From NCBI RefSeq assembly GCF_019904155.1, contig NZ_JAHCMB010000225.1, positions 5,700-69,699 of the forward strand: DNA of 64,000 nt. Direction: 5' to 3'. Positions 33,281-41,929 of the stretch are shown here, in pieces. The DNA comes from Paenibacillus sinensis (GTDB lineage Bacteria; Bacillota; Bacilli; Paenibacillales; Paenibacillaceae). A program made the position numbers and the translations under genes. Numbering within the stretch: the stretch's first letter is position 1; the number at the start of each line of letters is the position of its first letter. Below the pieces are notes generated by a model. It made no database searches and was not told the origin of the DNA. It saw only the letters and a list, made by a program, of their open reading frames with translations.

Positions 33281-36200
33281 TCAGCTTCCCGACAGTCCGC
33301 GCCGCAGCGAGAACAGCTCTTTCAGCGCTTCCGTGGACAGCTCCGTAATCCAGTTCTCGGAGGAGCTTGCCATAATGCTGTCGCTGAGCTGCTGCTTGCT
33401 CTCCAGCATGTCGTCGATCCGCTCCTCCAGCGTGCCGAGGGCAATGAACTTGTGAACCTGCACATCCCGGGTCTGGCCCATGCGGTAGGCGCGGTCGGTC
33501 GCCTGATTCTCCACGGCAGGGTTCCACCAGCGGTCAAAGTGGAAGACATGATTGGCGGCCGTCAGGTTCAGGCCGACGCCGCCTGCCTTCAGTGACAGGA
33601 TAAATACGCCGGAAGACCTGTCCGTCGGGCCGGAACCGGAGTCTGCACTATCTAATGAACCGAGCGGCAGGGGGAACTCCCGCCCCGCCTGGAAGGCATC
33701 GATCATGCGGTCCCGTGCGTTTTTGGAGGTGCTGCCGTTCAGGTACAGCACCGGCTCGCCAAGCTCGTCCTGAAGCACGCGCCGCAGCATCTCTCCCATT
33801 CCGATATATTGGGTGAAGATTAGACAGCGTTCGCCTTCCTCCCGCAGCTCTTTGACCATGGCGACCAGACGCTCAAGCTTGGCGGAACGCTCGATGAGCT
33901 GTGCATTGAGCTGCGTACCCAGCTGCACGCTGCCGCCGGATTCTCTTCCGCTTTCCTCTGCCGAGTCATCAGCAAGATCACTCTCTCTCGTAATGAGCAC
34001 AGGGTGGTCGCATAGCTGCTTCAGCCGGGTCAGCGCGGAGAGGATGGCCCCCTTGCGGGCCATCCCTTCCAGCTGGTTCATCTTGCTCATCAGCTCGTTC
34101 ACGGTCTGATCGTACAGCGCCGCCTGCTCACCGGTCAGATGAATATAGCTCTTCATCTCGTTCTTGTCCGGCAGATCGAGCTGGATGGCGGGGTCTTTCT
34201 TTTTGCGGCGCAGCATGAAGGGCTGAACAAGCCGCCGGAGCTCGGCCGTTCGTCCGGCATCGTCGTCCTTCTCGATGGGCTGGATGAAGCGTACCTGGAA
34301 GGCATGCAGCGAGCCGAGAAAGCCCGGCATGATGAAATCATAGATGGACCAGAGCTCGGCCAGCCGGTTCTCGATTGGCGTGCCCGTCAGGGCGACCCGA
34401 TGCAGAGCCAGAAAGCTGCGGACCGCCATCGACTGCTTGGTCTGCGCGTTCTTGATATTCTGGGCTTCGTCGAGACATAGGGCCGACCAGGTAAGTCCGG
34501 CCAGCAGTTCCTGATCCAGCGACGCGGTGGCGTAGGAGGTGAGCACGACGTCATGCTCCGCAGCCGCGGCGAAGAAAGCCTCCCCGCTGAGCCGGTTCCC
34601 CCCGTAATGCAGCATGACCCGCAGGGAGGGGGCGAAGCGGTCCAGCTCCTTCTGCCAGTTGCCCAGAACCGAGGTCGGGCAGATGATAAGCGAAGGTCGG
34701 GGGGCATTCGGCCTTCCGCCACGCTCTTCCTTGACGTGAAGCAGATAGGAGATGAGCTGCACGGTTTTGCCGAGGCCCATATCATCGGCCAGGCAGGCGC
34801 CGAGGCCGTGGCGGCGCAGGAAGACGAGCCAGCCGTAGCCTTCAAGCTGATACGACCGAAGCTGGGCCTGAAGAGCCGCAGGCGGCTCCGGCTGCGGACG
34901 GCTCTCATGGCCGCTGAGCTGGCCCATCAGCTTCACGAACTGCTCGTTCAGCTCGACTTCCAACTGAAGCCGGTTGTCCGTCTCATCGGTTGTCTCGCCT
35001 GGCTCTCCTTCGGCGGCGTCCTCATCTGCATCCTCTTCATTCAGCAGATGAAGCTGCAGAACATCCTGGAACGTCATGCCTTCCGACTTGTCCATGCCGT
35101 CCATCGCTCTGCGGATCTGGGCCAGCAGAGCGGGATCGAGCGGAATCCAGCGGTCCTGGAAGCGTACGAGACGCTCGCCCCGGGCGACGAGCGCGGCGAA
35201 TTCCTCTTCCGAGAGGTCGACGTCGCCGATCGAGACGCGCCAATCGAATTCGATGATGGCGTCCATTCCCATATGCGAGCGTCCGCCCCGGCTCTCGCTC
35301 TCGGGGCGGAGCTTGGCCCGCAGCCGGGGCTTCCGGCGGCTCGCGGCCTCCCACCAGGCTGGCAGAAGCACGAGCCAGCCTGCCTCCAGCAGACGGCGGC
35401 TCTCCGCCGTCAGGAAGCTCCAGGCGCCCGCCCCGTCCAGCGGGCGGACCAATACATCGCCGCCGTCCGCGAAGCGCACCGGCGGCAGGCAAGCCCGCAG
35501 CCGCTCCAGCCAGCCGGCCGAGCGGCTCTCCACATGCGGCGACCAGGCCGGAGGCCAGTCGCCGCGGGCCGTTCCGTCCGAAGCCAGCCGGACGTGAACG
35601 AGCGAAGCGGGATCGGCTTTGTCCTGAAGGACGAGCCGAATCCGCCAGGGCCCGGCCTTGAAGGGCTCCAGCAGCTGGAGCGCAGGCCGGAACGGCAGCA
35701 CATCGGCCTTCCAGCCGATGGAGACAAGCCAGCTGTCCGCGTCGAGCCCAAGGACGGCGCGGGGAGCGCGCTCGAACAGCATCGGGTATTCCCGCCGGAG
35801 ATCGGCGGCGAGCGCTTCCGTGCCATACCGCAGCCGGTTCACGGCTGCGGAGAACGCCGCCCGGACTCCCGCAGCGAAATCTGCGTCCTCGCGGAGCCGC
35901 TTCAGCGCCGCCGCCAAATTACCCGCAGCGGTACCGGTAGGCTCAGCCACAGTTTGCAGCGGTGCCGGCCCATCCGGCGTATGTGCCCAATCGGCGCCGC
36001 TGCCGTCTCCGGCACTTGCGCCGTCCGGCTCCCGTCGGGAGTCCGGGCCAAGCCCAGACTGGCTAGGCCCGGACTCGATAAGCCCGGACTGGCCGTCCCT
36101 GGACCGGTCTGCATCACCGGAAGCCGCATGAAGAGCGGTGCGATCCGCATTCCTCGCGCTCTTCGCCGCCTCCTCAGCGATTTCCTTGAGGACCCGGTCC

Positions 36201-36586
36201 TCCCAGGTCCATTGGAGCTGGCCCTGCCGGTAGGCGGCCAGACTGGGCACGTACTGCCTGTTCTCCAGGCAGTGGAGCAGCGGCGGGGCCAATGCCGCAA
36301 GCGCCGCCGTCTCTTCCTCCCAGCTCCAGCCAACATGGTTCAGCAGGGCGGGAGAAGCGAAGAAGGGGAGAACCATCTCGGCGGGCAGAACCACGAGCTC
36401 GATTTCCCCTGCTTTGTGTACCGCAAGCTCCGTGCCGAAGCAGGAATCTGCATGCCAGGCGAAGAGCAGATGCTTCAGCCGCATGCCCGGCAGCGCGGAG
36501 CCGTTATCCGCCAGACCGTACAGCAGGGCGTCTCCGTGTTCGCTGAGTCCGGCGCGGACTGTTAGGTGAAGAAGTTGTCCGTTCAT
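33281..36586 (-). CDS. SNF2/Rad54-family helicase-like ATPase
   Basis: A 1101-residue double-stranded DNA translocase. The N-terminal 550 residues form the bacterial SNF2-associated domain, with a low-complexity Gly/Asp/Ser stretch near 155-215. The ATPase core has Walker A in DDMGLGKTVQ near residue 600, a DEAQ box (LDEAQNIKN), LTGTPIENR, and motifs V-VI in NPAVENQATDRAYRMGQ. Its start overlaps the SWIM protein stop by four bases, so the two are coupled and probably form one complex. Substrate and process are unknown; DNA repair, transcription recycling or defence are all possible. Confidence 0.92.
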   Translation of the reverse strand: MNGQLLHLTVRAGLSEHGDALLYGLADNGSALPGMRLKHLLFAWHADSCFGTELAVHKAGEIELVVLPAEMVLPFFASPALLNHVGWSWEEETAALAALAPPLLHCLENRQYVPSLAAYRQGQLQWTWEDRVLKEIAEEAAKSARNADRTALHAASGDADRSRDGQSGLIESGPSQSGLGPDSRREPDGASAGDGSGADWAHTPDGPAPLQTVAEPTGTAAGNLAAALKRLREDADFAAGVRAAFSAAVNRLRYGTEALAADLRREYPMLFERAPRAVLGLDADSWLVSIGWKADVLPFRPALQLLEPFKAGPWRIRLVLQDKADPASLVHVRLASDGTARGDWPPAWSPHVESRSAGWLERLRACLPPVRFADGGDVLVRPLDGAGAWSFLTAESRRLLEAGWLVLLPAWWEAASRRKPRLRAKLRPESESRGGRSHMGMDAIIEFDWRVSIGDVDLSEEEFAALVARGERLVRFQDRWIPLDPALLAQIRRAMDGMDKSEGMTFQDVLQLHLLNEEDADEDAAEGEPGETTDETDNRLQLEVELNEQFVKLMGQLSGHESRPQPEPPAALQAQLRSYQLEGYGWLVFLRRHGLGACLADDMGLGKTVQLISYLLHVKEERGGRPNAPRPSLIICPTSVLGNWQKELDRFAPSLRVMLHYGGNRLSGEAFFAAAAEHDVVLTSYATASLDQELLAGLTWSALCLDEAQNIKNAQTKQSMAVRSFLALHRVALTGTPIENRLAELWSIYDFIMPGFLGSLHAFQVRFIQPIEKDDDAGRTAELRRLVQPFMLRRKKKDPAIQLDLPDKNEMKSYIHLTGEQAALYDQTVNELMSKMNQLEGMARKGAILSALTRLKQLCDHPVLITRESDLADDSAEESGRESGGSVQLGTQLNAQLIERSAKLERLVAMVKELREEGERCLIFTQYIGMGEMLRRVLQDELGEPVLYLNGSTSKNARDRMIDAFQAGREFPLPLGSLDSADSGSGPTDRSSGVFILSLKAGGVGLNLTAANHVFHFDRWWNPAVENQATDRAYRMGQTRDVQVHKFIALGTLEERIDDMLESKQQLSDSIMASSSENWITELSTEALKELFSLRRGLSGS

Positions 36587-38496
36587 GGAATCAGCTTTCC
36601 TTTCCGCAGTTCCTCCTGCAGCGCGCGCAGCCTGCTGTGGCGCTGCGAGAAGGCGCCGAGGAAGGCGTCGAAGCGCTCCTCGTCCCTGCGTTTTTTATAC
36701 AGCTTCTGCAGCCTCTTCAGCAGCTTCACCGCTGTCTTGTATCCGGCCCGGTTCTTCTCCGCGACGTACCGTTCCACGCCCTGATGATAGAAGGGCAGCA
36801 GCAGCTCGGGCGCCTCCTTCTCCAGGGGCTGGAGATCGCGCACCCGGAAGTCCAGCGGGTCCTTGCCGGAGCTGAGCTGATAATCCATCCACTGCCGCAA
36901 GCGTCCGCGGCTTAGCAGCAGCCTCTCGTAAATGTCCCCGCTGAGGGGAAGCATGGCGGTCAGCGACTTCCACATGAAGGGCTCCGCCTCGGGCAGCCGA
37001 GTGGCGGCTTCTTCCCAGAAACGGGCATAATCCTCCAGGATTTTCGGGTGATAACCGGTCAGCAGGGGGCCGGTTTCCTTAAGCCACCGCACCAGACGCT
37101 CCCACTCCCCGGCTTCCGTCATGGACTCCCAGAAGGAGCCCAGCGCCTGGGGGTGAAAGCCCGGGCGGTCAGCCGCTTCCTTAAGCAAATCCAGCGCTTC
37201 ACCGTCTTGCTCCAGTTGATGGTGCAGCCAGGCGCGTGCGGTCAGCGCCGCCGTGGCGTAAGCCCCCGCGAGCCGTTCTTGTTCCCGTTCCAGACGGCGC
37301 AGCTCATCCGGGATGAGGGGGACGCTCTCCATGGACGGCAGAATCCACCTCCGCCACAACAAGACGTACAGCCGGGAATAGAACGCCTGCTCCCTGCCTG
37401 CGGACAGCATTTCATGGCGAAGAAGCCCGAGCGTATCCAGAATCCGGTTGTGAAGCGCCGGCTCTTGGACGAAGTGAAGTTCCTCCTGCAGAATCCCTTC
37501 GATACCATCCTGCAGCTCTGTGACCGCAAGATGGGTATAGTAGCCCAGCGAAGGCATGAAGGAGCCGGGACTGCCTCCGGAGCGGACGGTCAGCGTCCCC
37601 AGCACATGCAGGCGCGCATGCAGGGCGAAGAGCTTCTCCGGCTCGGGGTCAAGGACCGGCTTGATGCGTAAGATTGCGGCAAGCGCCTCTTCGACATAGC
37701 GAGGATTTCGGGTTTCGCCCGCAAGCCTGGACAGGCACTGCCCGAACAGTTCATGCCACTGGGCGATATTCATGGATGGAATAAGGCGTCCCCGCTCCGC
37801 AAGGGAGATGGCGGCTCCCCGAACATGGATGCGGCCCGAACCGGAAGTACCGGATAGACTGGTAGCGCCGGGCACACCGGAAGCACCGGACATACCGGAA
37901 GCGCCGCCCGGCCCCGGCGTCCGCTCTGCGTAGGAATCGCCTTCCGCAGGCGCGGGTGTATGAAGAGCCGGGTTCACGCTCCTCCCGGATAAGCCCTCCG
38001 GCGCCACATGGCTGTCAGCAGGTATCCGCCGCCCGGACGATCCTCTGGCTTCGTCCACGCCAATACGGCCTGCGCCGGGCGGAAACAGCTCCCTGCGGGT
38101 TGCCGGTCCGGAATCCGCAGAGCCTGCCGCCTCGCCTCGGCCATTCCCCGCCATCCGCGTCCGGGCAGATGACTGGGCATTTGCCAGCAGCGGCACAGGC
38201 CGGCCCTGCAATCCGGCGTAATCCATCAGCACGGCCGCCATATGCTTGCAAGGTCCCAGGACCGGACAGCTGCAGCTGCTGATAGAGAAGGCGCCGAGCA
38301 CCATTTCGATGCTGTACCGTTCGCTGCCGTCCACGAAAGCCGTAAGCAGACCGGCGGAAGGCGACTGCAGGGAAGATACTCGTCCCTGCTTGTAATATTG
38401 AAACCCCCGCTTCAGGGTCAGGTCGTCGAAATAATAGGCTGCGTCCTGAATCAGCCGGTTCCATCCGGCATCGTCAAGTACGGGTGTCGATTGCAT
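36583..38496 (-). CDS. SWIM zinc-finger protein
   Basis: A 637-residue protein with one SWIM finger near residue 75-90 (C-x-C-x6-C-x-H: CSCPVLGPCKH), a DNA- or protein-binding element. Residues about 195-235 are a degenerate Gly-Ala-Ser repeat (GASGMSGASGVPGATS). The rest is helical, with many Leu/Arg/Glu segments resembling TPR-like solenoids. It is directly upstream of and coupled to the SNF2 ATPase, a known bacterial pairing. It probably targets the ATPase to nucleic acid (inference). Confidence 0.88.
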   Translation of the reverse strand: MQSTPVLDDAGWNRLIQDAAYYFDDLTLKRGFQYYKQGRVSSLQSPSAGLLTAFVDGSERYSIEMVLGAFSISSCSCPVLGPCKHMAAVLMDYAGLQGRPVPLLANAQSSARTRMAGNGRGEAAGSADSGPATRRELFPPGAGRIGVDEARGSSGRRIPADSHVAPEGLSGRSVNPALHTPAPAEGDSYAERTPGPGGASGMSGASGVPGATSLSGTSGSGRIHVRGAAISLAERGRLIPSMNIAQWHELFGQCLSRLAGETRNPRYVEEALAAILRIKPVLDPEPEKLFALHARLHVLGTLTVRSGGSPGSFMPSLGYYTHLAVTELQDGIEGILQEELHFVQEPALHNRILDTLGLLRHEMLSAGREQAFYSRLYVLLWRRWILPSMESVPLIPDELRRLEREQERLAGAYATAALTARAWLHHQLEQDGEALDLLKEAADRPGFHPQALGSFWESMTEAGEWERLVRWLKETGPLLTGYHPKILEDYARFWEEAATRLPEAEPFMWKSLTAMLPLSGDIYERLLLSRGRLRQWMDYQLSSGKDPLDFRVRDLQPLEKEAPELLLPFYHQGVERYVAEKNRAGYKTAVKLLKRLQKLYKKRRDEERFDAFLGAFSQRHSRLRALQEELRKGKLIP

Positions 38497-38592
38497 GGAA
38501 GGTGTTCTCCTCGTTCATTTTGAGATCTTCCTATTATACCATTTTCCCGAACATGTTTTCCCCTCTGCCGGGAGCGGCTTATCGGGAGCGTC

Positions 38593-40833
38593 CTATAAGG
38601 TTTTGACGCTGTTTCGGCCGCTCTCCTTCGCGAGGTACAGCGCCCGGTCCGCCTGATCCACCAGCGCGGTGATCTCGGACGTATCCGGACCGAGCGATGA
38701 GAGACCCAGACTGATCGTGTAACTGACAGACTCGCCCTGTATGGAGACCGGTGAGGCCGCAATGCTCTTGCGCATAATTTCGGCCAGATGGATCGCCTGC
38801 GGCGCGGTAACGCCCGGAAGCACAAGGACGAACTCTTCTCCGCCATACCGGCCGATAATGCCGCGTGGCTGGGCCAGTTCGGCGAGCCGCTTCACCGTCT
38901 CCTGAATGACCTTGTCTCCCATGAGATGGCCGTATCTGTCGTTGATGCTCTTGAAATGGTCGATATCGACCATGATCAGCGACAGGGGGACTCCCGTATT
39001 CCGGCATTGCGCCAGATGTCTGCGGGCAAGCTTCAAGAAATGAGAGCGGTTGTACACTCCCGTCAGACCGTCGATAGAGGCGAGGCGGTTAATTTCGGAG
39101 AACAGCCGGACATTTTCCATGGATATCCCGACCTGACCCGCAAAATCTCGCAGAATGCCTCGTTCGTTCCCCGTAATTCTTCTTGCAAAATAGCTGTACA
39201 GCACAACGGCGCCAATCATGCGGTCATGATACAGAATGGGTATGCCGAGAAAGGTGCGGGCCAGCGGGTCCGGCAGGGAAGGACCTTCATGTCCCGAGAG
39301 CAGGATCAGCTGTTTCTCCAAAATCAGCCTGCGGAGAAAAGGCTCGCTCTCCGGTTCCGCAGGATTCAGCCCGTACCAGGGGCCGGCTCCCGTCTGGGCT
39401 CTGAGCTCATACCCGCCTTCTTTCGCCAGCAAAATAAAGCCGTGTTCGCAGGCCGTAATTTTGGACAGGCTTGTCATCGTAAATTGAAGCAGCTCGTCCA
39501 GATCATGCGTGGACGTCAGTCTCTTCGTCGTCTCGTGCAGCTGCTTGAGCAGCGCTCCCTGCTTCTCCTCAAGCGTCTTCTCATGACGGATGCCGTTGAA
39601 TCGGTCGGCGAGCGCAAGCGACAGAAGAACCGTCTCGGCGGCCGAGCCGAACCGGATCGAATACAGCGACCAGAAGTTCAGGGGAATCAGCTTATAGGCA
39701 GCCAAAATATTGAGCAGCGCGCCGGCGAACAACACGATCCAGGCGAAAATGTAAAAGAACACCGAGCGGATGCGGAACCGGACGGCGAGAATCGCCCCGA
39801 GACAGAGCAGGATGCTGATGGAGCAAAGATAGACCGCGAGACGTGTACCGGCAGCAGGCGACAGCAGCAATATGGCCGGAAGCGACAAGATGAGCAGACC
39901 GGTAAAGAACCGCATGATCCGGGCCATGCGCGGCGAGTATTTCGGCACCGCCAGGAAGTTCTGGGAGAAGAGGCAGGCGAACAAGCCGGTCAGCGTAATA
40001 AATACCGGATTGGCCTTCACCTCCCAGCCGGGGAAGTCCGGCCAGAGGAACTGATAGGCGAAGCCGTCCCAAACTGCCTGCATGACGGCAAAAGACAGTA
40101 TAAACAGCACATAATACAAATAAGTCCGTTCCCGGATGGAAATAAACAGGAAAATGTTATAGAGGGCCATGACCAGCATAATGCCGTAATAGACGCCGAA
40201 CAGCAGGTCCTGGTGCTGTTCTTTTTCGAGGAAGCTCTGTGTATCCCACAGCTTCATGGGAAGCTGGAGAAAGGTATCGGTCTCGATTTTGAAATACAGC
40301 TTCTCCCCGGACATCGGCGCGAAAGAAAGATGAAAAATAAAGTTGCGGTGAATATAGCTGCGGTCATGGAAGGGCAGTCTTCTGCCCGTAACGGTCTCGC
40401 TTGTTAATTTGCGCTCATCGTTGAATTGATACAGCGTAACCTTTCCGAGCTGAGGCTTGCTGAGCTCCAGCATGAAGTCTCTGGTTCTGACCGCATCGTT
40501 GTAAAGATCAAGCTTCACCCAGTAGACGGACTTGCTCAAGGTGCCGGCGAACCCGCTGGAAGAGTAGGGCTCGTAAAGGGCATCCATGGCGGGATCGGCC
40601 GCTTGCTCGGGAGTCAGTGAGCCGTCCTTGTCCTCCATGATGCGCAGGATGCCCTGCAGGTCTGTATTTCCGGCAAGGGAGGCGGAATCATCGGGCTGGT
40701 CGACGGGAGCCGCAGCCGCCCCGGAACCGAATGACAGCAGTAGCAGAACCGCAATCAAGCCGCCCGCTAACGCGCGCGGCAGGGCGGCGATGAGGCAGGC
40801 CGCCTTAGATACGGATGTGTGCAGAGCTTTCAT
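38593..40833 (-). CDS. 7TM-DISM receptor with GAF and GGDEF domains (diguanylate cyclase)
   Basis: About 746 residues. A signal peptide or anchor precedes an extracytoplasmic 7TMR-DISM sensor (about 60-215), seven membrane helices (about 225-410), a GAF-like domain (about 440-580) and a C-terminal GGDEF domain. The active-site GGEEF is intact near residue 664, so it should make cyclic di-GMP. No RxxD inhibitory site precedes it. ATG 40833 gives a clean signal peptide and no overlap with the gene upstream; ATG 40887 would add 18 residues. It follows the NlpC-like gene by 10 bp. Confidence 0.9.
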   Translation of the reverse strand: MKALHTSVSKAACLIAALPRALAGGLIAVLLLLSFGSGAAAAPVDQPDDSASLAGNTDLQGILRIMEDKDGSLTPEQAADPAMDALYEPYSSSGFAGTLSKSVYWVKLDLYNDAVRTRDFMLELSKPQLGKVTLYQFNDERKLTSETVTGRRLPFHDRSYIHRNFIFHLSFAPMSGEKLYFKIETDTFLQLPMKLWDTQSFLEKEQHQDLLFGVYYGIMLVMALYNIFLFISIRERTYLYYVLFILSFAVMQAVWDGFAYQFLWPDFPGWEVKANPVFITLTGLFACLFSQNFLAVPKYSPRMARIMRFFTGLLILSLPAILLLSPAAGTRLAVYLCSISILLCLGAILAVRFRIRSVFFYIFAWIVLFAGALLNILAAYKLIPLNFWSLYSIRFGSAAETVLLSLALADRFNGIRHEKTLEEKQGALLKQLHETTKRLTSTHDLDELLQFTMTSLSKITACEHGFILLAKEGGYELRAQTGAGPWYGLNPAEPESEPFLRRLILEKQLILLSGHEGPSLPDPLARTFLGIPILYHDRMIGAVVLYSYFARRITGNERGILRDFAGQVGISMENVRLFSEINRLASIDGLTGVYNRSHFLKLARRHLAQCRNTGVPLSLIMVDIDHFKSINDRYGHLMGDKVIQETVKRLAELAQPRGIIGRYGGEEFVLVLPGVTAPQAIHLAEIMRKSIAASPVSIQGESVSYTISLGLSSLGPDTSEITALVDQADRALYLAKESGRNSVKTL

Positions 40834-40843
40834 CTCCGTCCGG

Positions 40844-41485
40844 TCAGTTCCGGGACAGGCTTTCGGTGAGATCGATTTCGATTTCATCCCCGAATTGTCC
40901 CTTGATCAGCTTCAAATGCCCGTCGCTGGAGAAATCGCTGGGCATGAAGCCGTTGATAACGGCCTTCGGATCGAGCAGGCCCATCTCGATGAAGGACTCG
41001 GCAATCAGCTCGCTGCATGTGTAGTTGTCCAGCTTGGAACGGATATGAAAGAACCGTCCTTCAATGACTTCCAGAATCATCTTCCATTGTCCCGGATTGG
41101 GAATGCCGTGAAGCTTCGTGAACAGCTCATGCAGGCTGGAGATCATCTCTTCGGTCCGCTCCACTTCCAGCGGTCTCACCGCATAGCGGGGAGGCACATA
41201 GGGAACCACATCGCTGCCGTAGGTCTCCAGTCTTTGCCGCAGATCGACAAGCTTCGGCCCGGTCAGGTGATCATGCATCAGGGCGTCGGGCAAATTCGTC
41301 AGCGCAGTGGACTCCCACAGCAGCGGAGTCTCGATCTCCGGAATGCGTACGACCATAGCGACATGGGACCAAAGACTTCCCTCCAGTTTCTCGACAAGCT
41401 TGCTGATTTCATACTGACCGCTGAACAGGATCAAATCCCCTGTCCGAAGCTGCGGCTCGATTTCCGAATATGGACGTTTTTGCAT
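40844..41485 (-). CDS. YiiX/YebB-like permuted NlpC/P60-type protein
   Basis: A 213-residue protein of the permuted papain-like NlpC/P60 superfamily. His in LWSHVAMVV near residue 40 comes before Cys in YTCSELIAES near 160, the permuted order. RTGDLILFSG is the typical entry strand. Members may be peptidases or amidases or act on lipids. No signal peptide is seen, so it is cytoplasmic. ATG 41485 is chosen for GGGAGGA 7 nt upstream. It is probably co-transcribed with the diguanylate cyclase downstream. Confidence 0.8.
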   Translation of the reverse strand: MQKRPYSEIEPQLRTGDLILFSGQYEISKLVEKLEGSLWSHVAMVVRIPEIETPLLWESTALTNLPDALMHDHLTGPKLVDLRQRLETYGSDVVPYVPPRYAVRPLEVERTEEMISSLHELFTKLHGIPNPGQWKMILEVIEGRFFHIRSKLDNYTCSELIAESFIEMGLLDPKAVINGFMPSDFSSDGHLKLIKGQFGDEIEIDLTESLSRN

Positions 41486-41552
41486 TTCCAGTCCTCCCAT
41501 AGGTCAAACCGACCGTCATATATGTAAGCAGATATCTGGTCCGATATCCCGT

Positions 41553-41582
41553 ATATGAGGAGTTAATTCGACGGCATGTCAA
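41553..41582 (-). promoter_or_regulatory. Putative promoter of the NlpC-like/GGDEF operon
   Basis: On the minus strand TTGACA (41577-41582) and TCATAT (41553-41558) are separated by 18 bp, about 68 bp before ATG 41485. Confidence 0.45.
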
Positions 41583-41591
41583 AAAATCCTG

Positions 41592-41620
41592 TTGAAAATT
41601 GTAGAGAATTGCGATTTATA
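41592..41620 (+). promoter_or_regulatory. Putative rightward promoter into a structured region
   Basis: TTGAAA (41592-41597), a 17-bp spacer and TTTATA lie back to back with the leftward promoter at 41553-41582. No protein gene follows on the plus strand for 2.3 kb. Confidence 0.35.
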
Positions 41621-41639
41621 TCACATTTTTTGCGAAAAA

Positions 41640-41866
41640 GAGACCCAGCACAGCTGGCGAAGTTCCGGGGAAGGGCTTCGGAACCAGATAAACCGATGCA
41701 GCACTCTGCAAGTAATCCCGGCTATTGATTAGCCGCCGGGTCTGCAAGAGTAGAGAAGAGACGGATTCACAGCAGTCTGCGCAAGAATGGGGGACTTATC
41801 CTGGAATAGGGGGCGGTCAATTGCCGGGACAAGCAAAGACCGCAGCCCGGTGCGGGTTGCGGTCTT
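41640..41866 (+). ncRNA. Candidate structured RNA, unassigned
   Basis: AGACCC (41641) can pair with GGGTCT (41738-41743). The enclosed segment holds four local stems: CCAGC/GCTGG, GTTCCG/CGGAAC, TGCAG/CTGCA, and CGGCTA-TTGAT-TAGCCG. A promoter-like sequence precedes it, and the hairpin at 41836-41866 could end it. It matches no riboswitch class I can recall (c-di-GMP, c-di-AMP, TPP, SAM, cobalamin and guanidine considered). Strand uncertain: read leftward, the outer stem is followed by CTTTTT. Confidence 0.3.
41836..41866 (-). terminator. Terminator of the DHA2 exporter gene
   Basis: A 14-bp stem (AAGACCGCAGCCCG, one wobble) with a 3-nt loop is followed leftward by TTTGCTTGT. Confidence 0.65.
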
Positions 41867-41929
41867 GTCGGCGGGACGGATGGTCTGGCAGGATGCACCA
41901 GGCGGTTATCAACGGTCCGGGAATGGCGG

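Noticed and set aside
34553..36565. 670-residue plus-strand frame opposite the SNF2 gene
   Set aside because: Antisense shadow of a GC-rich real gene; the minus-strand product has all SNF2 motifs and this one has none. Similar long shadows lie at 4868-5719, 6400-7461, 9246-10292, 23474-24865, 38788-40407 and 52452-54263.
41640..41866. Cyclic di-GMP or other known riboswitch for the GGDEF operon
   Set aside because: No GGCAAACC or GACGCAAAGCC-type motifs of the c-di-GMP-I class were found, and the region lies upstream of the likely leftward promoter, outside the GGDEF transcript.
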